Source: Aquipseudomonas alcaligenes (lineage in GTDB: Bacteria > Pseudomonadota > Gammaproteobacteria > Pseudomonadales > Pseudomonadaceae). Taken from it: a stretch of DNA of 64,000 nt. The stretch is from assembly GCF_900156545.1 (NCBI RefSeq), contig NZ_FTNW01000008.1, forward strand, positions 111,630-175,629. Direction: 5' to 3'. Under the pieces are notes generated by a model, which saw only the letters and a program-made list of their open reading frames with translations, made no database searches and was not told the DNA's origin. Below are positions 16,947 through 25,709 of the stretch, piece by piece. Position 1 is the stretch's first letter; each line of letters starts with the position of its first letter. The translations under genes were made by a program, and so were the position numbers.

Positions 16947-18389
16947 TCAGTCGTGGGCGCCGGCGCGCTTGAGCAGCTGCTTGCAGCGTTGGGAGAGGTG
17001 CACCACGCGCAGCTGCTTGCCGGCGCGGGTGTAGCGCTCGCGCAGGGTCTTCAGCGCGGCGATGGCCGAGTAGTCGACGAAACTCAGGTGACGGCAGTCT
17101 AGGGTCACCTGCTGCGGGTCGTCGGCCACCTCGAACAGGTTGAGGAAAGGCGTGGTGCTGGCGAAAAACAGCGTGCCGTGGACGCGGTAAAGCTTGCCGC
17201 CATCGGCCAGGGTGTCGCAGTCGGCGTACAGCTCGCGGGCATGGTGCCAGGCGAAGTTCAGTGCGGCGATGACGATGCCGCAGAGCACGGCGGTGGCCAG
17301 GTCGGTGAACACGGTGATGATGGTCACCGCAGCGATCACCAGCACATCGTTGGCCGGCACCTTGCCGAGCACGCGCAGCGAACCCCAGGCGAAGGTCTGC
17401 TGCGATACCACGAACATCACGCCGACCAGTGCGGCCAGCGGGATCAGCTCGATCACTGGGGCCAGGAACAGCACGAACAGCAGGATCATCACCCCGCTGA
17501 CCACGCCGGACAGGCGGCCGCGGCCACCGGAGCTGAGGTTGATCACGGTCTGCCCGATCATCGCGCAGCCGCCCATGCCGCCGAACGCGCCGGACACCAT
17601 GTTGGCGGCGCCGAGGGCCACGCATTCGCGGTTGGTGTGGCCGCGGCTCTGGGTGACCTCGTCGGTGAGGTTCAGCGTGAGCAGGGTTTCCAGCAGGCCG
17701 ACCAGGGCCATCAGCGCCGCATAGGGGGCGATGATGCGCAGGGTCTCCAGGTTCCACGGGATGTCCGGCAGAGCGAACTGCGGCAGGCCGCCGGCGATCT
17801 GCGCCATGTCGCCGAGGGTGCGGGTGGGCAGGTCAAGCAGGTACACCAGCAGGCCAACGCCGAGGATCGCCACCAGCGCCGGCGGTACGACGCGGGTCAG
17901 TTTCGGCAGCAGGTAAACCACCGCCATGGTCAGGGCTACCAGGCCGAGCATCCAGTACAGCGGCGTGCCCCTGAGCCAGCCACCGTCTGCGTGGAAGTGC
18001 TCCAGCTGCGACAGGGCAATGACGATGGCCAGGCCGTTGACGAAGCCGAGCATCACCGGGTGCGGCACCATGCGCACCAGCTTGCCCAGGCGCAGCACAC
18101 CGAACAGGATCATCAGCAGGCCGCCGAGCAGTACGGTGGCCAGCAGGTACTGCACGCCGTGCTGTACCACCAGGGCGACGATGACCACCGCCATCGAGCC
18201 GGCGGCACCGGAAATCATCCCCGGGCGTCCGCCGAACAGCGCTGTGATCGTGCAGATGATGAAGGCGCCGTACAGGCCCATCAATGGGTTGAGCTGGGCG
18301 ACCAGGGCGAAGGCGATGCACTCGGGCACGAGCGCGAAGGACGAGGTCAGGCCGGCCAGGATGTCGGCGCGCAGACGGGCGATTTTCAT
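16947..18389 (-). CDS. SulP-family anion transporter with STAS domain
   Basis: A 480-residue SLC26/SulP protein. The membrane part (about residues 10-380) opens with DILAGLTSSFALVPECIAFA and contains GGMGGCAMIGQTVINLSSGGRGRLSG, a conserved SulP segment. A C-terminal STAS domain (about 395-475) includes LDCRHLSFVDYSAIAAL. Substrate not determinable (sulfate, bicarbonate, or dicarboxylate in relatives). No carbonic anhydrase gene is adjacent. Start ATG 18389, ribosome-binding site weak. Confidence 0.93.
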   Translation of the reverse strand: MKIARLRADILAGLTSSFALVPECIAFALVAQLNPLMGLYGAFIICTITALFGGRPGMISGAAGSMAVVIVALVVQHGVQYLLATVLLGGLLMILFGVLRLGKLVRMVPHPVMLGFVNGLAIVIALSQLEHFHADGGWLRGTPLYWMLGLVALTMAVVYLLPKLTRVVPPALVAILGVGLLVYLLDLPTRTLGDMAQIAGGLPQFALPDIPWNLETLRIIAPYAALMALVGLLETLLTLNLTDEVTQSRGHTNRECVALGAANMVSGAFGGMGGCAMIGQTVINLSSGGRGRLSGVVSGVMILLFVLFLAPVIELIPLAALVGVMFVVSQQTFAWGSLRVLGKVPANDVLVIAAVTIITVFTDLATAVLCGIVIAALNFAWHHARELYADCDTLADGGKLYRVHGTLFFASTTPFLNLFEVADDPQQVTLDCRHLSFVDYSAIAALKTLRERYTRAGKQLRVVHLSQRCKQLLKRAGAHD

Positions 18390-18562
18390 GGGTATACCCA
18401 GATCAGCCGGCGGGCGCCGGCCAGGTGAGGCGGATGCGCAGGGGGCTTAATGTTACGCAATCGACAGTGCCCCGGCCAGTCTGCGGGCTCCGTGCAGCGC
18501 ATCATGCCCGTCGCCAGCATCGTTTCAACCACTGCTCAGGCGGCCTGCGGCCAGTGGTGCAG

Positions 18563-19126
18563 TCACTGCAATCGGTAGCGTCTCAGCTCGTCCGCGCTGA
18601 GCACCTTCATCCGTTGTGGCTCGATGGCCTGCATGTCAACGGCCAGGCTGGGGGCCACACCCATGTCACGGAAGTAGCCAGCGCTGTTGTAGGGCATGCC
18701 TGCGCGGCTGGATTGGGCGGATTCGCCAGCAGGGAAGTAGGGGCGATGCAGGCCGACGTGGCCACGCACGGTCTTCTTGCGGCCGGCGGCCAGCAGGTAG
18801 ATGCAGCTGCCCTGGCATACGCCCTTGGCGGGCACCAGGGTTTCGAAACCGGTCTCGCGCAGCAGGCGGCCCATGCGCATGGCTTCGGCGGCGCTGCCGC
18901 CGATGCTGTCGAGCAGGAGGATTTTGCGCGCGAACTTGCCGGGGTGGGCGCGCAGGGCCTTGAGCATGGCGTCGTAGTCACCCGGAGCGATTTCCTCGGA
19001 TACCTTGAGGATCAGGATGCGGCCGAGGTTGTTCTGCTGGGCGGATTCGACCTCTACCTTGGCAAGGGCAACATTGGTGGCGAGTGCTGCGAGGCACAGC
19101 AGGGCGATGCGAAGGGTACGGCTCAT
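18563..19126 (-). CDS. Periplasmic ClpP/crotonase-like protein
   Basis: A 187-residue exported protein. Signal peptide residues 1-22 (ending NVALA), then a fold like the ClpP/crotonase class seen in COG3904 predicted periplasmic proteins: DSIGGSAAEAMRMGRLLRE, then GVCQGSCIYLLAAG, then GHVGLHRPYF. The GGS plus SC(I)YLLAAG arrangement places a serine where ClpP-like enzymes have their nucleophile, but I would not assert protease activity. ATG 19126 starts the signal peptide; no cytoplasmic partner nearby. Confidence 0.8.
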   Translation of the reverse strand: MSRTLRIALLCLAALATNVALAKVEVESAQQNNLGRILILKVSEEIAPGDYDAMLKALRAHPGKFARKILLLDSIGGSAAEAMRMGRLLRETGFETLVPAKGVCQGSCIYLLAAGRKKTVRGHVGLHRPYFPAGESAQSSRAGMPYNSAGYFRDMGVAPSLAVDMQAIEPQRMKVLSADELRRYRLQ

Positions 19127-19200
19127 GGTGTTGCGATTCAGGCTGATACGACAGGGCGCAGAAGATACCCGGAGCGGCGTCTGCATGCACCTGCCGATGC

Positions 19201-20046
19201 TCAGGGCGTGACGCCCGAAGCGGCTTCAGGGCAGCTGGCTTCGGCGCGGATGAGTGCGCGCGTGGCCCAGTTTTCGGCACGCACATACCAGGGTTCGGCG
19301 TGGTCATCGAGCTGGGCGGTGGCATCCGGGTGCCCGCTGGCGGCGGCTTTTTCCAGCCACAGACGGTTCTGGTCCTGATCCAGCGGCACTATGTGGCCGA
19401 AGCTGTAAGCTTCGGCCAGGGCATATTGGGCCTGTGGCAGCCCGCCCTGGGCGGCCTTGCACAGCCACTGCGCGGCCTTGGCGTTATCGCGGGCGTAGTG
19501 AAGGGCGAGATCGTCGCCACCGACAGCATCCAGATCGCTCTCCTCGACCAGGTCGCTGCGGTACTGCTCGCTGAGCAGGTACTGGGCCTCCAGGTGGCCC
19601 TGTTTGGCGGCTGTTTCGAGCCAGAACATGGCGCCGATTCTGTCCTGGCTACTCGACTTCCAGGCCAGCAGGTAGCGGCCCAGTTCGGCCTGCACTTCAA
19701 CCAGACCGCGCTCGGCCGCGTCGGCCAGCCACTTTTCGTAGAGTGCCTGTTGCACGAGGTTCTCGGACTGCCGGTAGAGCTCCAGCAGGCGCTGGTCGGA
19801 GCTGGTGTCGCCCTGGCTGGCGGCCAGCAGGTAGTAGAAACGTGCGGTCATGTAGCGCTCGCCGCTGTCGGCATAGCGCGCCACAGCCAGGCTCGAGCAG
19901 AGATCGCCTTGCCTGGCGCGTGCCGCCAGCGCGTCGAGCTCCGCCTGGTCGATATCGGGGTTGGCGACGCAGCTGTCGGTGGCCGCCTGTGCGGTCAGGC
20001 CATGGAGCAGGGCGAGGGTGCAGGCGAGAACGCGGGCATGGCGCAT
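19201..20046 (-). CDS. Periplasmic Sel1-repeat (TPR-like) protein
   Basis: A 281-residue exported protein. Signal peptide ends TAQAA. Sel1-like repeats start at about residue 100: AAERGLVEVQAELGRYLL, AAKQGHLEAQYLLSEQY, AAQGGLPQAQYALAEAY, AAASGHPDATAQL. Such solenoids mediate protein-protein contacts in envelope assembly or signalling. I chose ATG 20046 because GGAAGG lies nine bases before it; an ATG five codons upstream lacks this. Partner unknown. Confidence 0.87.
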   Translation of the reverse strand: MRHARVLACTLALLHGLTAQAATDSCVANPDIDQAELDALAARARQGDLCSSLAVARYADSGERYMTARFYYLLAASQGDTSSDQRLLELYRQSENLVQQALYEKWLADAAERGLVEVQAELGRYLLAWKSSSQDRIGAMFWLETAAKQGHLEAQYLLSEQYRSDLVEESDLDAVGGDDLALHYARDNAKAAQWLCKAAQGGLPQAQYALAEAYSFGHIVPLDQDQNRLWLEKAAASGHPDATAQLDDHAEPWYVRAENWATRALIRAEASCPEAASGVTP

Positions 20047-20149
20047 GAGGATTCCTTCCATGGAACGGGCGCCGGGCTGTGTTTTTCGCGCGGCATGCGG
20101 GCGACCTTATCCAAGCCGGAGGCGCCCGACAAGCCTTGGCCAGTGGCCG

Positions 20150-20854
20150 TCAGCCTCGCGCCGGAATATTCAGGCCACGCTGCACGGCCGGGCGCGCGAG
20201 GAAGGCGTCGAGTACGCGGCGCACATTGGCGAAGCGTGCGAACTGCACCAAATCGCCGGCCTCGTAGAATCCGACCAGGTTGCGTACCCAGGGGAGGATG
20301 GCGATATCGGCGATGCTGTAGCCGTGGCCCATCATCCAGTCGCGGTCCTGCAGATGCTGGTCGAGTACGCCGAGCAGGCGGGCGGACTCGGTTGCGTAGC
20401 GATCACGCGGGCGCTTGTCCTCGTACTCGCGGCCGGCGAATTTGTGGAAGAAACCAAGTTGGCCGAACATCGGCCCGATGCCTCCCATCTGGAACATCAG
20501 CCACTGCAGGGTCTGGTAGCGCTGGGCGGGGGCCTGCGGCAGCAGCTGGCCGGTCTTCTCCGCCAGGTAGACGAGAATGGCGCCGGACTCGAACAGCGCC
20601 AGTGGTTCGTCGCCGGGTCCGTTGGGGTCGAGGATGGCGGGGATCTTGTTGTTCGGGTTGAGCGAGAGGAACTCCGGGCTGAACTGATCGTTGCTGTCGA
20701 AGCTGACCAGGTGCGGCTCGTAGGCCAGGCCGGTTTCCTCCAGCATGATCGACACCTTGACCCCGTTAGGCGTGGGCAGCGAGTACAGCTGCAGAAGGTC
20801 GGGATGCCGGGCGGGCCATTTGCGGGTGATGGCGAAGGCGGACAGGTCGGTCAT
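20150..20854 (-). CDS. Glutathione S-transferase, Nu-class (YghU/YfcG-like)
   Basis: A 234-residue cytoplasmic GST. The thioredoxin-like domain begins LLQLYSLPTPNGVKVSIMLEETGLAYE, with LNPNNKIPAILDPNG and the glutathione-binding LFESGAILVYLAEKTG. The C-terminal helical domain includes WMMGHGYSIADIAILPWVRNL. TPNGxK is the Nu-class signature; these enzymes have disulfide-bond reductase activity toward glutathione-linked substrates. Confidence 0.92.
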   Translation of the reverse strand: MTDLSAFAITRKWPARHPDLLQLYSLPTPNGVKVSIMLEETGLAYEPHLVSFDSNDQFSPEFLSLNPNNKIPAILDPNGPGDEPLALFESGAILVYLAEKTGQLLPQAPAQRYQTLQWLMFQMGGIGPMFGQLGFFHKFAGREYEDKRPRDRYATESARLLGVLDQHLQDRDWMMGHGYSIADIAILPWVRNLVGFYEAGDLVQFARFANVRRVLDAFLARPAVQRGLNIPARG

Positions 20855-21028
20855 GGAATTCCCTGCGAAGGCTTGAATGGTGCCGCCATCAGAGCATCCG
20901 CTGCGGAGGCAGTGAAATCGAACCTTGTGCTAGTGGTCATCGATCCGGCTGATTCGGACCCGGTTCCCTGCGCGTGGCGGAGCCGGTATGGTGCGGGCTT
21001 TCCTCAATCGGGTCACGGAGCCTTCAGC

Positions 21029-21466
21029 ATGAGCCTGCACGGTCAATACGATGAGCAGAACATCTTCGCCAAGATCATTCGCGGTGAGGCGCCCTGCTAC
21101 AAGCTGTACGAGGACGAGGACGTGCTCGCCTTCCTCGACCTGTTCCCGCAGTCCTACGGTCACTGTCTGGTGATTCCGAAGAACGCGCCGGCGCGCAACA
21201 TTCTGGAGATCGATGACGCCAACCTGGCCAAGGTGATGGCGGTGGTGCGCAAGCTGACCCGGGCGGTGGTGGACGAGCTGGAACCGGCCGGTGTGCAGGT
21301 GGCGCAGTTCAACGGCGCCCCGGCCGGGCAGACGGTGTTCCATATCCATGTGCACATCGTGCCGCGCTACGAGGGCGACACGCTGGGCATGCATGCCAGC
21401 CAGCAGGCCGACGCCGGTCAGCTGCAGGCCTTGCAGGCGCGGCTGGTGAAACGCCTCCAGGGCTGA
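21029..21466 (+). CDS. HIT-family nucleotide hydrolase/transferase
   Basis: A 145-residue HIT protein. It starts DEQNIFAKIIRGEAPCYKLYEDEDVLAFLDL, the usual opening of bacterial HinT-like proteins, and carries the triad HIHVHIVPR. HIT proteins hydrolyse AMP-linked substrates such as phosphoramidates. Monocistronic; ATG 21029. Confidence 0.94.
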   Translation: MSLHGQYDEQNIFAKIIRGEAPCYKLYEDEDVLAFLDLFPQSYGHCLVIPKNAPARNILEIDDANLAKVMAVVRKLTRAVVDELEPAGVQVAQFNGAPAGQTVFHIHVHIVPRYEGDTLGMHASQQADAGQLQALQARLVKRLQG

Positions 21467-21540
21467 CATCCGGCTTAGTCATGTGCCCCGGCAACACCGG
21501 CATCTATACTCGCCAGACATGATGGCAGTCGGAGCTGTAG

Positions 21541-22314
21541 ATGTTTCGCATCCTGATCCTCAGCCTGCTTCTCGGCGTGCCACTGAGTGTCGCGCATGCC
21601 GAAGAGCACCTGACCCTGTGCCACGAAGACCGCGATTCCTACCCCTGGGTGCTGCGCGACGGCGGCGGGCTTAACCCGGAGTTGCTGGCGCAGGTGGCCG
21701 AGGCGCTGCACTTGCGCCTGAAACTGGTTGCCGTGCCCTGGAAGCGTTGTCTCGCCGGTCTCCAGAATGGCCAGTACGATGGCGCCTTCGCGGCCAGCTT
21801 CAAGCTAGAGCGGCAGGCGATGGGGCGCTACCCGACCACTGCGGAGGGCGATGTGGACGCGCGCAAGCGCATGCACATGTCGTTGTATGCACTGTACCGG
21901 CGTCGTGGCGATGGTCTCGACTGGGATGGACAGCGTCTGCTCGGGCTACAGGACCGTATCGGCTCGCTGAGCGGTTTCTCCATTGTCGATTTTCTCCAGC
22001 AGCAGGGCGCAGAGGTCGATGAAACCAGCCGCGATCCGCTGGAGCTACTGCACATGCTGCGTGTCGGCCGGGTGCAGGGCGTTGCGTTGCAGGCGCCGCG
22101 GGCTGACCAGTTGCTCAGCCAGCACGCCGATCTGGCAGCGGCTGTGGAAAAGATTGCCTTGCCGCTGGAGCAGAAGCCTTATTTCCTCATGCTGTCACAT
22201 GCGTTGGTCACCGAGCGGCCTTTGCTGGCGGCGGCACTCTGGTCGGAGATCGAGCGTCAGCGCGATTCCGCGCGCTACCAGATGCGTGAGATGGAGTTCT
22301 TCCGACAGCGCTGA
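21541..22314 (+). CDS. Periplasmic solute-binding protein, family 3 (stand-alone)
   Basis: A 257-residue exported protein with a signal peptide ending VAHA. The body is of the amino-acid-binding type: CHEDRDSYPWVLRDGGGLNPELLAQVAEAL, VPWKRCLAGLQNGQYDGAFAAS, and a second lobe with RIGSLSGFSIVDFLQQ. There is no permease or ATPase beside it. Stand-alone proteins of this class are common in Pseudomonas and may act as sensors or chemoreceptor partners; ligand unknown. Confidence 0.85.
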   Translation: MFRILILSLLLGVPLSVAHAEEHLTLCHEDRDSYPWVLRDGGGLNPELLAQVAEALHLRLKLVAVPWKRCLAGLQNGQYDGAFAASFKLERQAMGRYPTTAEGDVDARKRMHMSLYALYRRRGDGLDWDGQRLLGLQDRIGSLSGFSIVDFLQQQGAEVDETSRDPLELLHMLRVGRVQGVALQAPRADQLLSQHADLAAAVEKIALPLEQKPYFLMLSHALVTERPLLAAALWSEIERQRDSARYQMREMEFFRQR

Positions 22315-22410
22315 AAGCCCTGTTTGCCATGGCTGTTGCTCGGCACTTGAGTGTGGGCGCGCGCGCGGTCAATACTGCGCCGACACAACGCTCGCCCAAG
22401 GAGGGCATCC

Positions 22411-22848
22411 ATGCGCCGTATTCTCGCCGTTCTACCTCTGGTTCTGCTGGCCGGCTGTTCGTCGTTCCGCCCCGACGCCGAGAACATCACGCCGGTGCCA
22501 GGTGATCGCCTGCTGGCTTATCAGGAGTCGTTCCAGAACGGCGGACGCCTGGTGATCAACCGTGACATGGGCCTGATGGGTGGCGGTTGCTACGTGGCCA
22601 TTGAGGTCGACCGCAAACTGGCGGCACGCATCGGCATGGCCGAGGTGGCCAGCTTCGAGGTGCCGGCCGGTACCCGCGTGCTGGGGCTGACAATCGACCC
22701 TCTGGATGACACCCTCTGCGGCATGGGCCGTCTGCACAAGGAGCTGGCGGTCAAGGTGGTGCCGGGGAGTACCCAGTACTTCCATATCGTCAGCGAGAAT
22801 CGGGGCGGCTTTGATCTGCGGCCGGACGCCAACCCGCCGCGGCCCTGA
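22411..22848 (+). CDS. Small lipoprotein, unknown function
   Basis: A 145-residue protein starting at ATG 22411 behind AAGGAGG. The lipobox LLAGC puts the acylated cysteine at residue 16. A compact periplasmic domain follows with GGGCYVAIEVDRKLAARIGMAEVASFEVPAGTR, a beta-rich layout like DUF2846-type lipoproteins. Two further cysteines (residues about 60 and 102) could form a disulfide. A second exported small protein follows after 27 bp. Confidence 0.78.
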   Translation: MRRILAVLPLVLLAGCSSFRPDAENITPVPGDRLLAYQESFQNGGRLVINRDMGLMGGGCYVAIEVDRKLAARIGMAEVASFEVPAGTRVLGLTIDPLDDTLCGMGRLHKELAVKVVPGSTQYFHIVSENRGGFDLRPDANPPRP

Positions 22849-22875
22849 TCGCGGCAGCCCTGCGAGGACACCTGC

Positions 22876-23178
22876 ATGCGGTCTCTCCCGTGTATCGCCG
22901 TGATCGTGTTGCTGCTCGGCGGCCCGTTGGCGCTGGCAGCCGAGTGGCCGCCGGGAGTTCGCGACAGCTTTCTCAACGGCTGCGTGGAAAGCGCCGGGGA
23001 ACCACTGGGTCAGGAGCGCGCCACACGCTACTGCGCCTGCACGGTGGCCCGTATCGACCGGGATTTCAGCGCTAGCGAGGTGGCTGCGCTGGAGCGCGCC
23101 GAACTCCCCGAGCCGCTGATCCGGCGTCTGCAGCAGGTGTCTCAGCAGTGCCTGCAGAGGCTCGGTGGACAGGGCTAG
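22876..23178 (+). CDS. Small exported cysteine-containing protein
   Basis: A 100-residue protein with a signal peptide ending LALAA. The mature part has four cysteines arranged like small helical periplasmic proteins (FLNGCVESAGE, RYCACTVARIDRDFSASEVAALE, QQCLQRLG). No name can be assigned. Its last codons overlap the convergent gene at 23175 by 4 bp. Confidence 0.72.
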   Translation: MRSLPCIAVIVLLLGGPLALAAEWPPGVRDSFLNGCVESAGEPLGQERATRYCACTVARIDRDFSASEVAALERAELPEPLIRRLQQVSQQCLQRLGGQG

Positions 23179-23903
23179 CGGTAACGTTCGAGGATGGCGT
23201 CGAACTCGCCGTCCTGCTTCATGCGCACCATGGCGCGCAGCAGTGCCATGGTGGGCACATCCGGCTCATTGCGCACCATGCAGGCAACCGGGTCTGCGGA
23301 GACTTCACTGATCGGTTGCAAGCGCCGCCCGGCTGGTTGATGGCGGTTGAACCAGTCCAAGGTCAGTTGATTGCTGACCGCGAAGCGGTAGCGCCCGGCT
23401 TCCAGCTTCTCCAAGGCCAGTTCCTGGGTCCGAGCATCGTCGCGGCGGAGTTGGCCGCTGGCGAACATCGCTTCCAGCTGGGGATAGGAGAACCCCAGTA
23501 CGGTTCCGACACGTTCCCCGCCGCGTTGCCCTGGTCGAGCGGTTTCGCCGGGGCGGCCGACCAGTAGGTCGCGCTGCACCATGAAGGGCACGCTCCAGAT
23601 GTATTGATGATGCGACTCCGTCAGCCAGTCAGGGCTGACGTAGCAGCGCACGTCTATTTCACCGCGCACCAGCATCTGTTGAACGCGCAGGCGCGGGAGC
23701 ACCAGCATTTCGGCGCGACGGCCGACCTTCTGCGCCAGGCGTTTCTGCAGGTCGAAGATAATCCCGCCGGCAGCCTGGCGATTGTCGTCGTAGCGCATCA
23801 TGGGCATGGCCCAGCTCTCCGTTACCGAAAAGCGAATCGGTCGCTCCTCGGCAAGCGTCGCAGCGGGGTACAGCAGCAACAGGGCGAGCAGAATGCGCAT
23901 CAA
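23175..23903 (-). CDS. Periplasmic solute-binding protein, family 3 (stand-alone)
   Basis: A 242-residue exported protein with signal peptide ending ATLAEE. Family-3 features: FSVTESWAMPMMRYDDNRQAAGGIIFDLQKRLAQKVG (ligand-side helix), then RVQQMLVRGEIDVRCYVSPDWL, and the second lobe VGTVLGFSYPQLEAMF. No transporter genes are adjacent. It is only distantly like the neighbours at 21541 and 33468, so the three are not recent duplicates. Confidence 0.85.
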   Translation of the reverse strand: MMRILLALLLLYPAATLAEERPIRFSVTESWAMPMMRYDDNRQAAGGIIFDLQKRLAQKVGRRAEMLVLPRLRVQQMLVRGEIDVRCYVSPDWLTESHHQYIWSVPFMVQRDLLVGRPGETARPGQRGGERVGTVLGFSYPQLEAMFASGQLRRDDARTQELALEKLEAGRYRFAVSNQLTLDWFNRHQPAGRRLQPISEVSADPVACMVRNEPDVPTMALLRAMVRMKQDGEFDAILERYR

Positions 23904-24093
23904 GTGTCGGGCCTGAGGTGTCTGTCAGTGGGACAGCTTAACGGCAAACTGGCCGGCTGCGCCCCCTTGATGGCCGTTGCTCGCAGGTTTCGCCGCGGGC
24001 GTCCTGCCGGCCCTGCTGCGAGTCCTGGTCTGTCTGCCTCGGCCGAGGTGTCGTGCACGGGCAAAACCGGGGCGCACGCCTTTGGCTGTAGGC

Positions 24094-24705
24094 TCACCGG
24101 CTCTGCGGCAGGGCCAGCCCCATGACGGCGAACAGGCAGCCGCAGCAGCGGTTGAAACCGCTCCCGGCCCGCTCCAGCCATGGACGTGTGCGCTGGGCGG
24201 TGCGCGCCAACAGGTATTCGACAATGCCTTCGACGATGGCGAAGGTGCCCGCCATCACGGCGAACTGCAGCCACAGGCTGCGCATCGGGTCGAGGAATTG
24301 TGGCAAGAAGGCGCCGAAGAACAGGATCACCTTGGGGTTGGACAGCGCCGACAGCAGGCCCTGGCGAAACAGTTGTACGCCAGGGCGCGGCGCGGTCGAC
24401 TGCAGTGGCGTCAGGTGCAGCGCCGGCGCGCGCCACAGCTGGATGCCGAGCCAGATCAGGTAGGCGGCGCCCAGCCACTTGAGCACCAGCAGGGCATGCG
24501 CGGAGGCTTTGAGCAGCGCGGCCAGGCCGAACATCGACAGCGCCATCAGCAGGACGAAGCCGAGCATGCCGCCGCTGATCGTCCAGAGGGCGCGACGGTG
24601 GCCGTAGAGCGCGCCGTGGGTGAGGGCCAGCAGGCCGTTGGGGCCTGGGGTCAGCGACAGGCCGAAGACGGCGGTGAGGTAGATCAGCCAGGTATGCAGG
24701 GCCAT
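24094..24705 (-). CDS. LysE/RhtB-family exporter
   Basis: A 203-residue amino-acid exporter with six predicted helices. It has the family start LIYLTAVFGLSLTPGPNGLLALTHGALYGHRRALW and the later GLLSALSNPKVILFFGAFLPQFLDP. LysE-family proteins export amino acids or derivatives. It starts 7 bp after the stop of a second LysE-family gene on the same strand, so they form an operon. Confidence 0.92.
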   Translation of the reverse strand: MALHTWLIYLTAVFGLSLTPGPNGLLALTHGALYGHRRALWTISGGMLGFVLLMALSMFGLAALLKASAHALLVLKWLGAAYLIWLGIQLWRAPALHLTPLQSTAPRPGVQLFRQGLLSALSNPKVILFFGAFLPQFLDPMRSLWLQFAVMAGTFAIVEGIVEYLLARTAQRTRPWLERAGSGFNRCCGCLFAVMGLALPQSR

Positions 24706-24712
24706 GCGCGGT

Positions 24713-25348
24713 TCAGACCCTGTCGGCCAACGCCAGCTTCACCCCCAGCAGGGCGAATAGCCCGCCTGTGCCGCGCTGCAGCCACAGGCCGAGGCGCTGG
24801 CCGATGCGCAGGCGTTGTTGGGCGAAGGCGGTACTCAGGGCCAGGAAATGGCACCAGAGCATGCCGTTGACGTTGAAGATGGCGCCCAGCAGGAGGAAGG
24901 CCAGTGCCTTGTGCTCGGCGTCCGGGCTGATGAACTGCGGCACGAAGGCGAGAAAGAACAGCGCCACCTTGGGGTTGAGTACGTTGGTCAGGAAGCCCTG
25001 GGCGAAGATGCGCCCGTAGGGCAGGGCCGGCAGCTCGGTGGCAGGCGCCTGCGGCTCCTGGCGCCGGGCCAGCAGCATGCTGATGCCGATGTACAGCAGA
25101 TAGGCGGCGCCGATCAGCTTGACCACCATGAAGGCCGTGGCGGAGGTGGCGAGCAGGGCGGACATGCTCAGCGCGGCGGCGATGATGTGCACGCAGGTGC
25201 CGGCGCCGATGCCCAGTGCCGCCGCCGAGCCGGCACGCCAGCCCTGGGTGGCGCTGCGCGCCATGATCAGCAATGAGTCGGGGCCGGGCGCCATGTTCAG
25301 GAGCAGGCCGGAGACGACGAACAAGGCGAGGTCATGAGTGCCGAGCAT
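24713..25348 (-). CDS. LysE/RhtB-family exporter
   Basis: A 211-residue LysE-family exporter: LFVVSGLLLNMAPGPDSLLIMARSATQGWRAG at the start and FLTNVLNPKVALFFLAFVPQFIS in the middle. ATG 25348 is supported by AAGGAG seven bases upstream; a much longer in-frame reading is not family-like. Paired with the LysE gene at 24094. The pair differ enough (different loops and ends) to suggest different substrates. Confidence 0.92.
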   Translation of the reverse strand: MLGTHDLALFVVSGLLLNMAPGPDSLLIMARSATQGWRAGSAAALGIGAGTCVHIIAAALSMSALLATSATAFMVVKLIGAAYLLYIGISMLLARRQEPQAPATELPALPYGRIFAQGFLTNVLNPKVALFFLAFVPQFISPDAEHKALAFLLLGAIFNVNGMLWCHFLALSTAFAQQRLRIGQRLGLWLQRGTGGLFALLGVKLALADRV

Positions 25349-25709
25349 GGCGGGCTCCTTGGGTAGCGAAAAGCGATTCTGCGCCTTTCCTGAGACAGCG
25401 GTCAAAACACCAGAGCCGGTCGAGAGTGACTCGATAGCGACGTTTTTGCCGACAATCACCTTATATCCACTGTGTCTTTCCAGCTCGATCGTGCATCTCT
25501 CTTTCATCGAGCGGCGTGCCGCCAGTCGGTGCCGCTTCGCCGCGGCAGCGCCGCAGGGCCCGGCTATGGCACACTCCGCGTTTTGCAGCGCTACGTGCCA
25601 CTGCCTGGTTCGGGCCATCGCTGCAACCGAATTCGCGCCATCGGCCGTTGCCGTGGTGCCGCCGACAAGCCAGCCGCTCCGGGCGGCCACAGAAGAAGAG
25701 GAATGTCCC
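25349..25709. other. Divergent intergenic region, lysE / fabH-like
   Basis: 361 bp between divergent genes. It should hold promoters in both directions. I see an AT-rich patch near 25445-25475 but no operator or hairpin I can name. The open frames crossing it are poorly conserved in character. Confidence 0.4.
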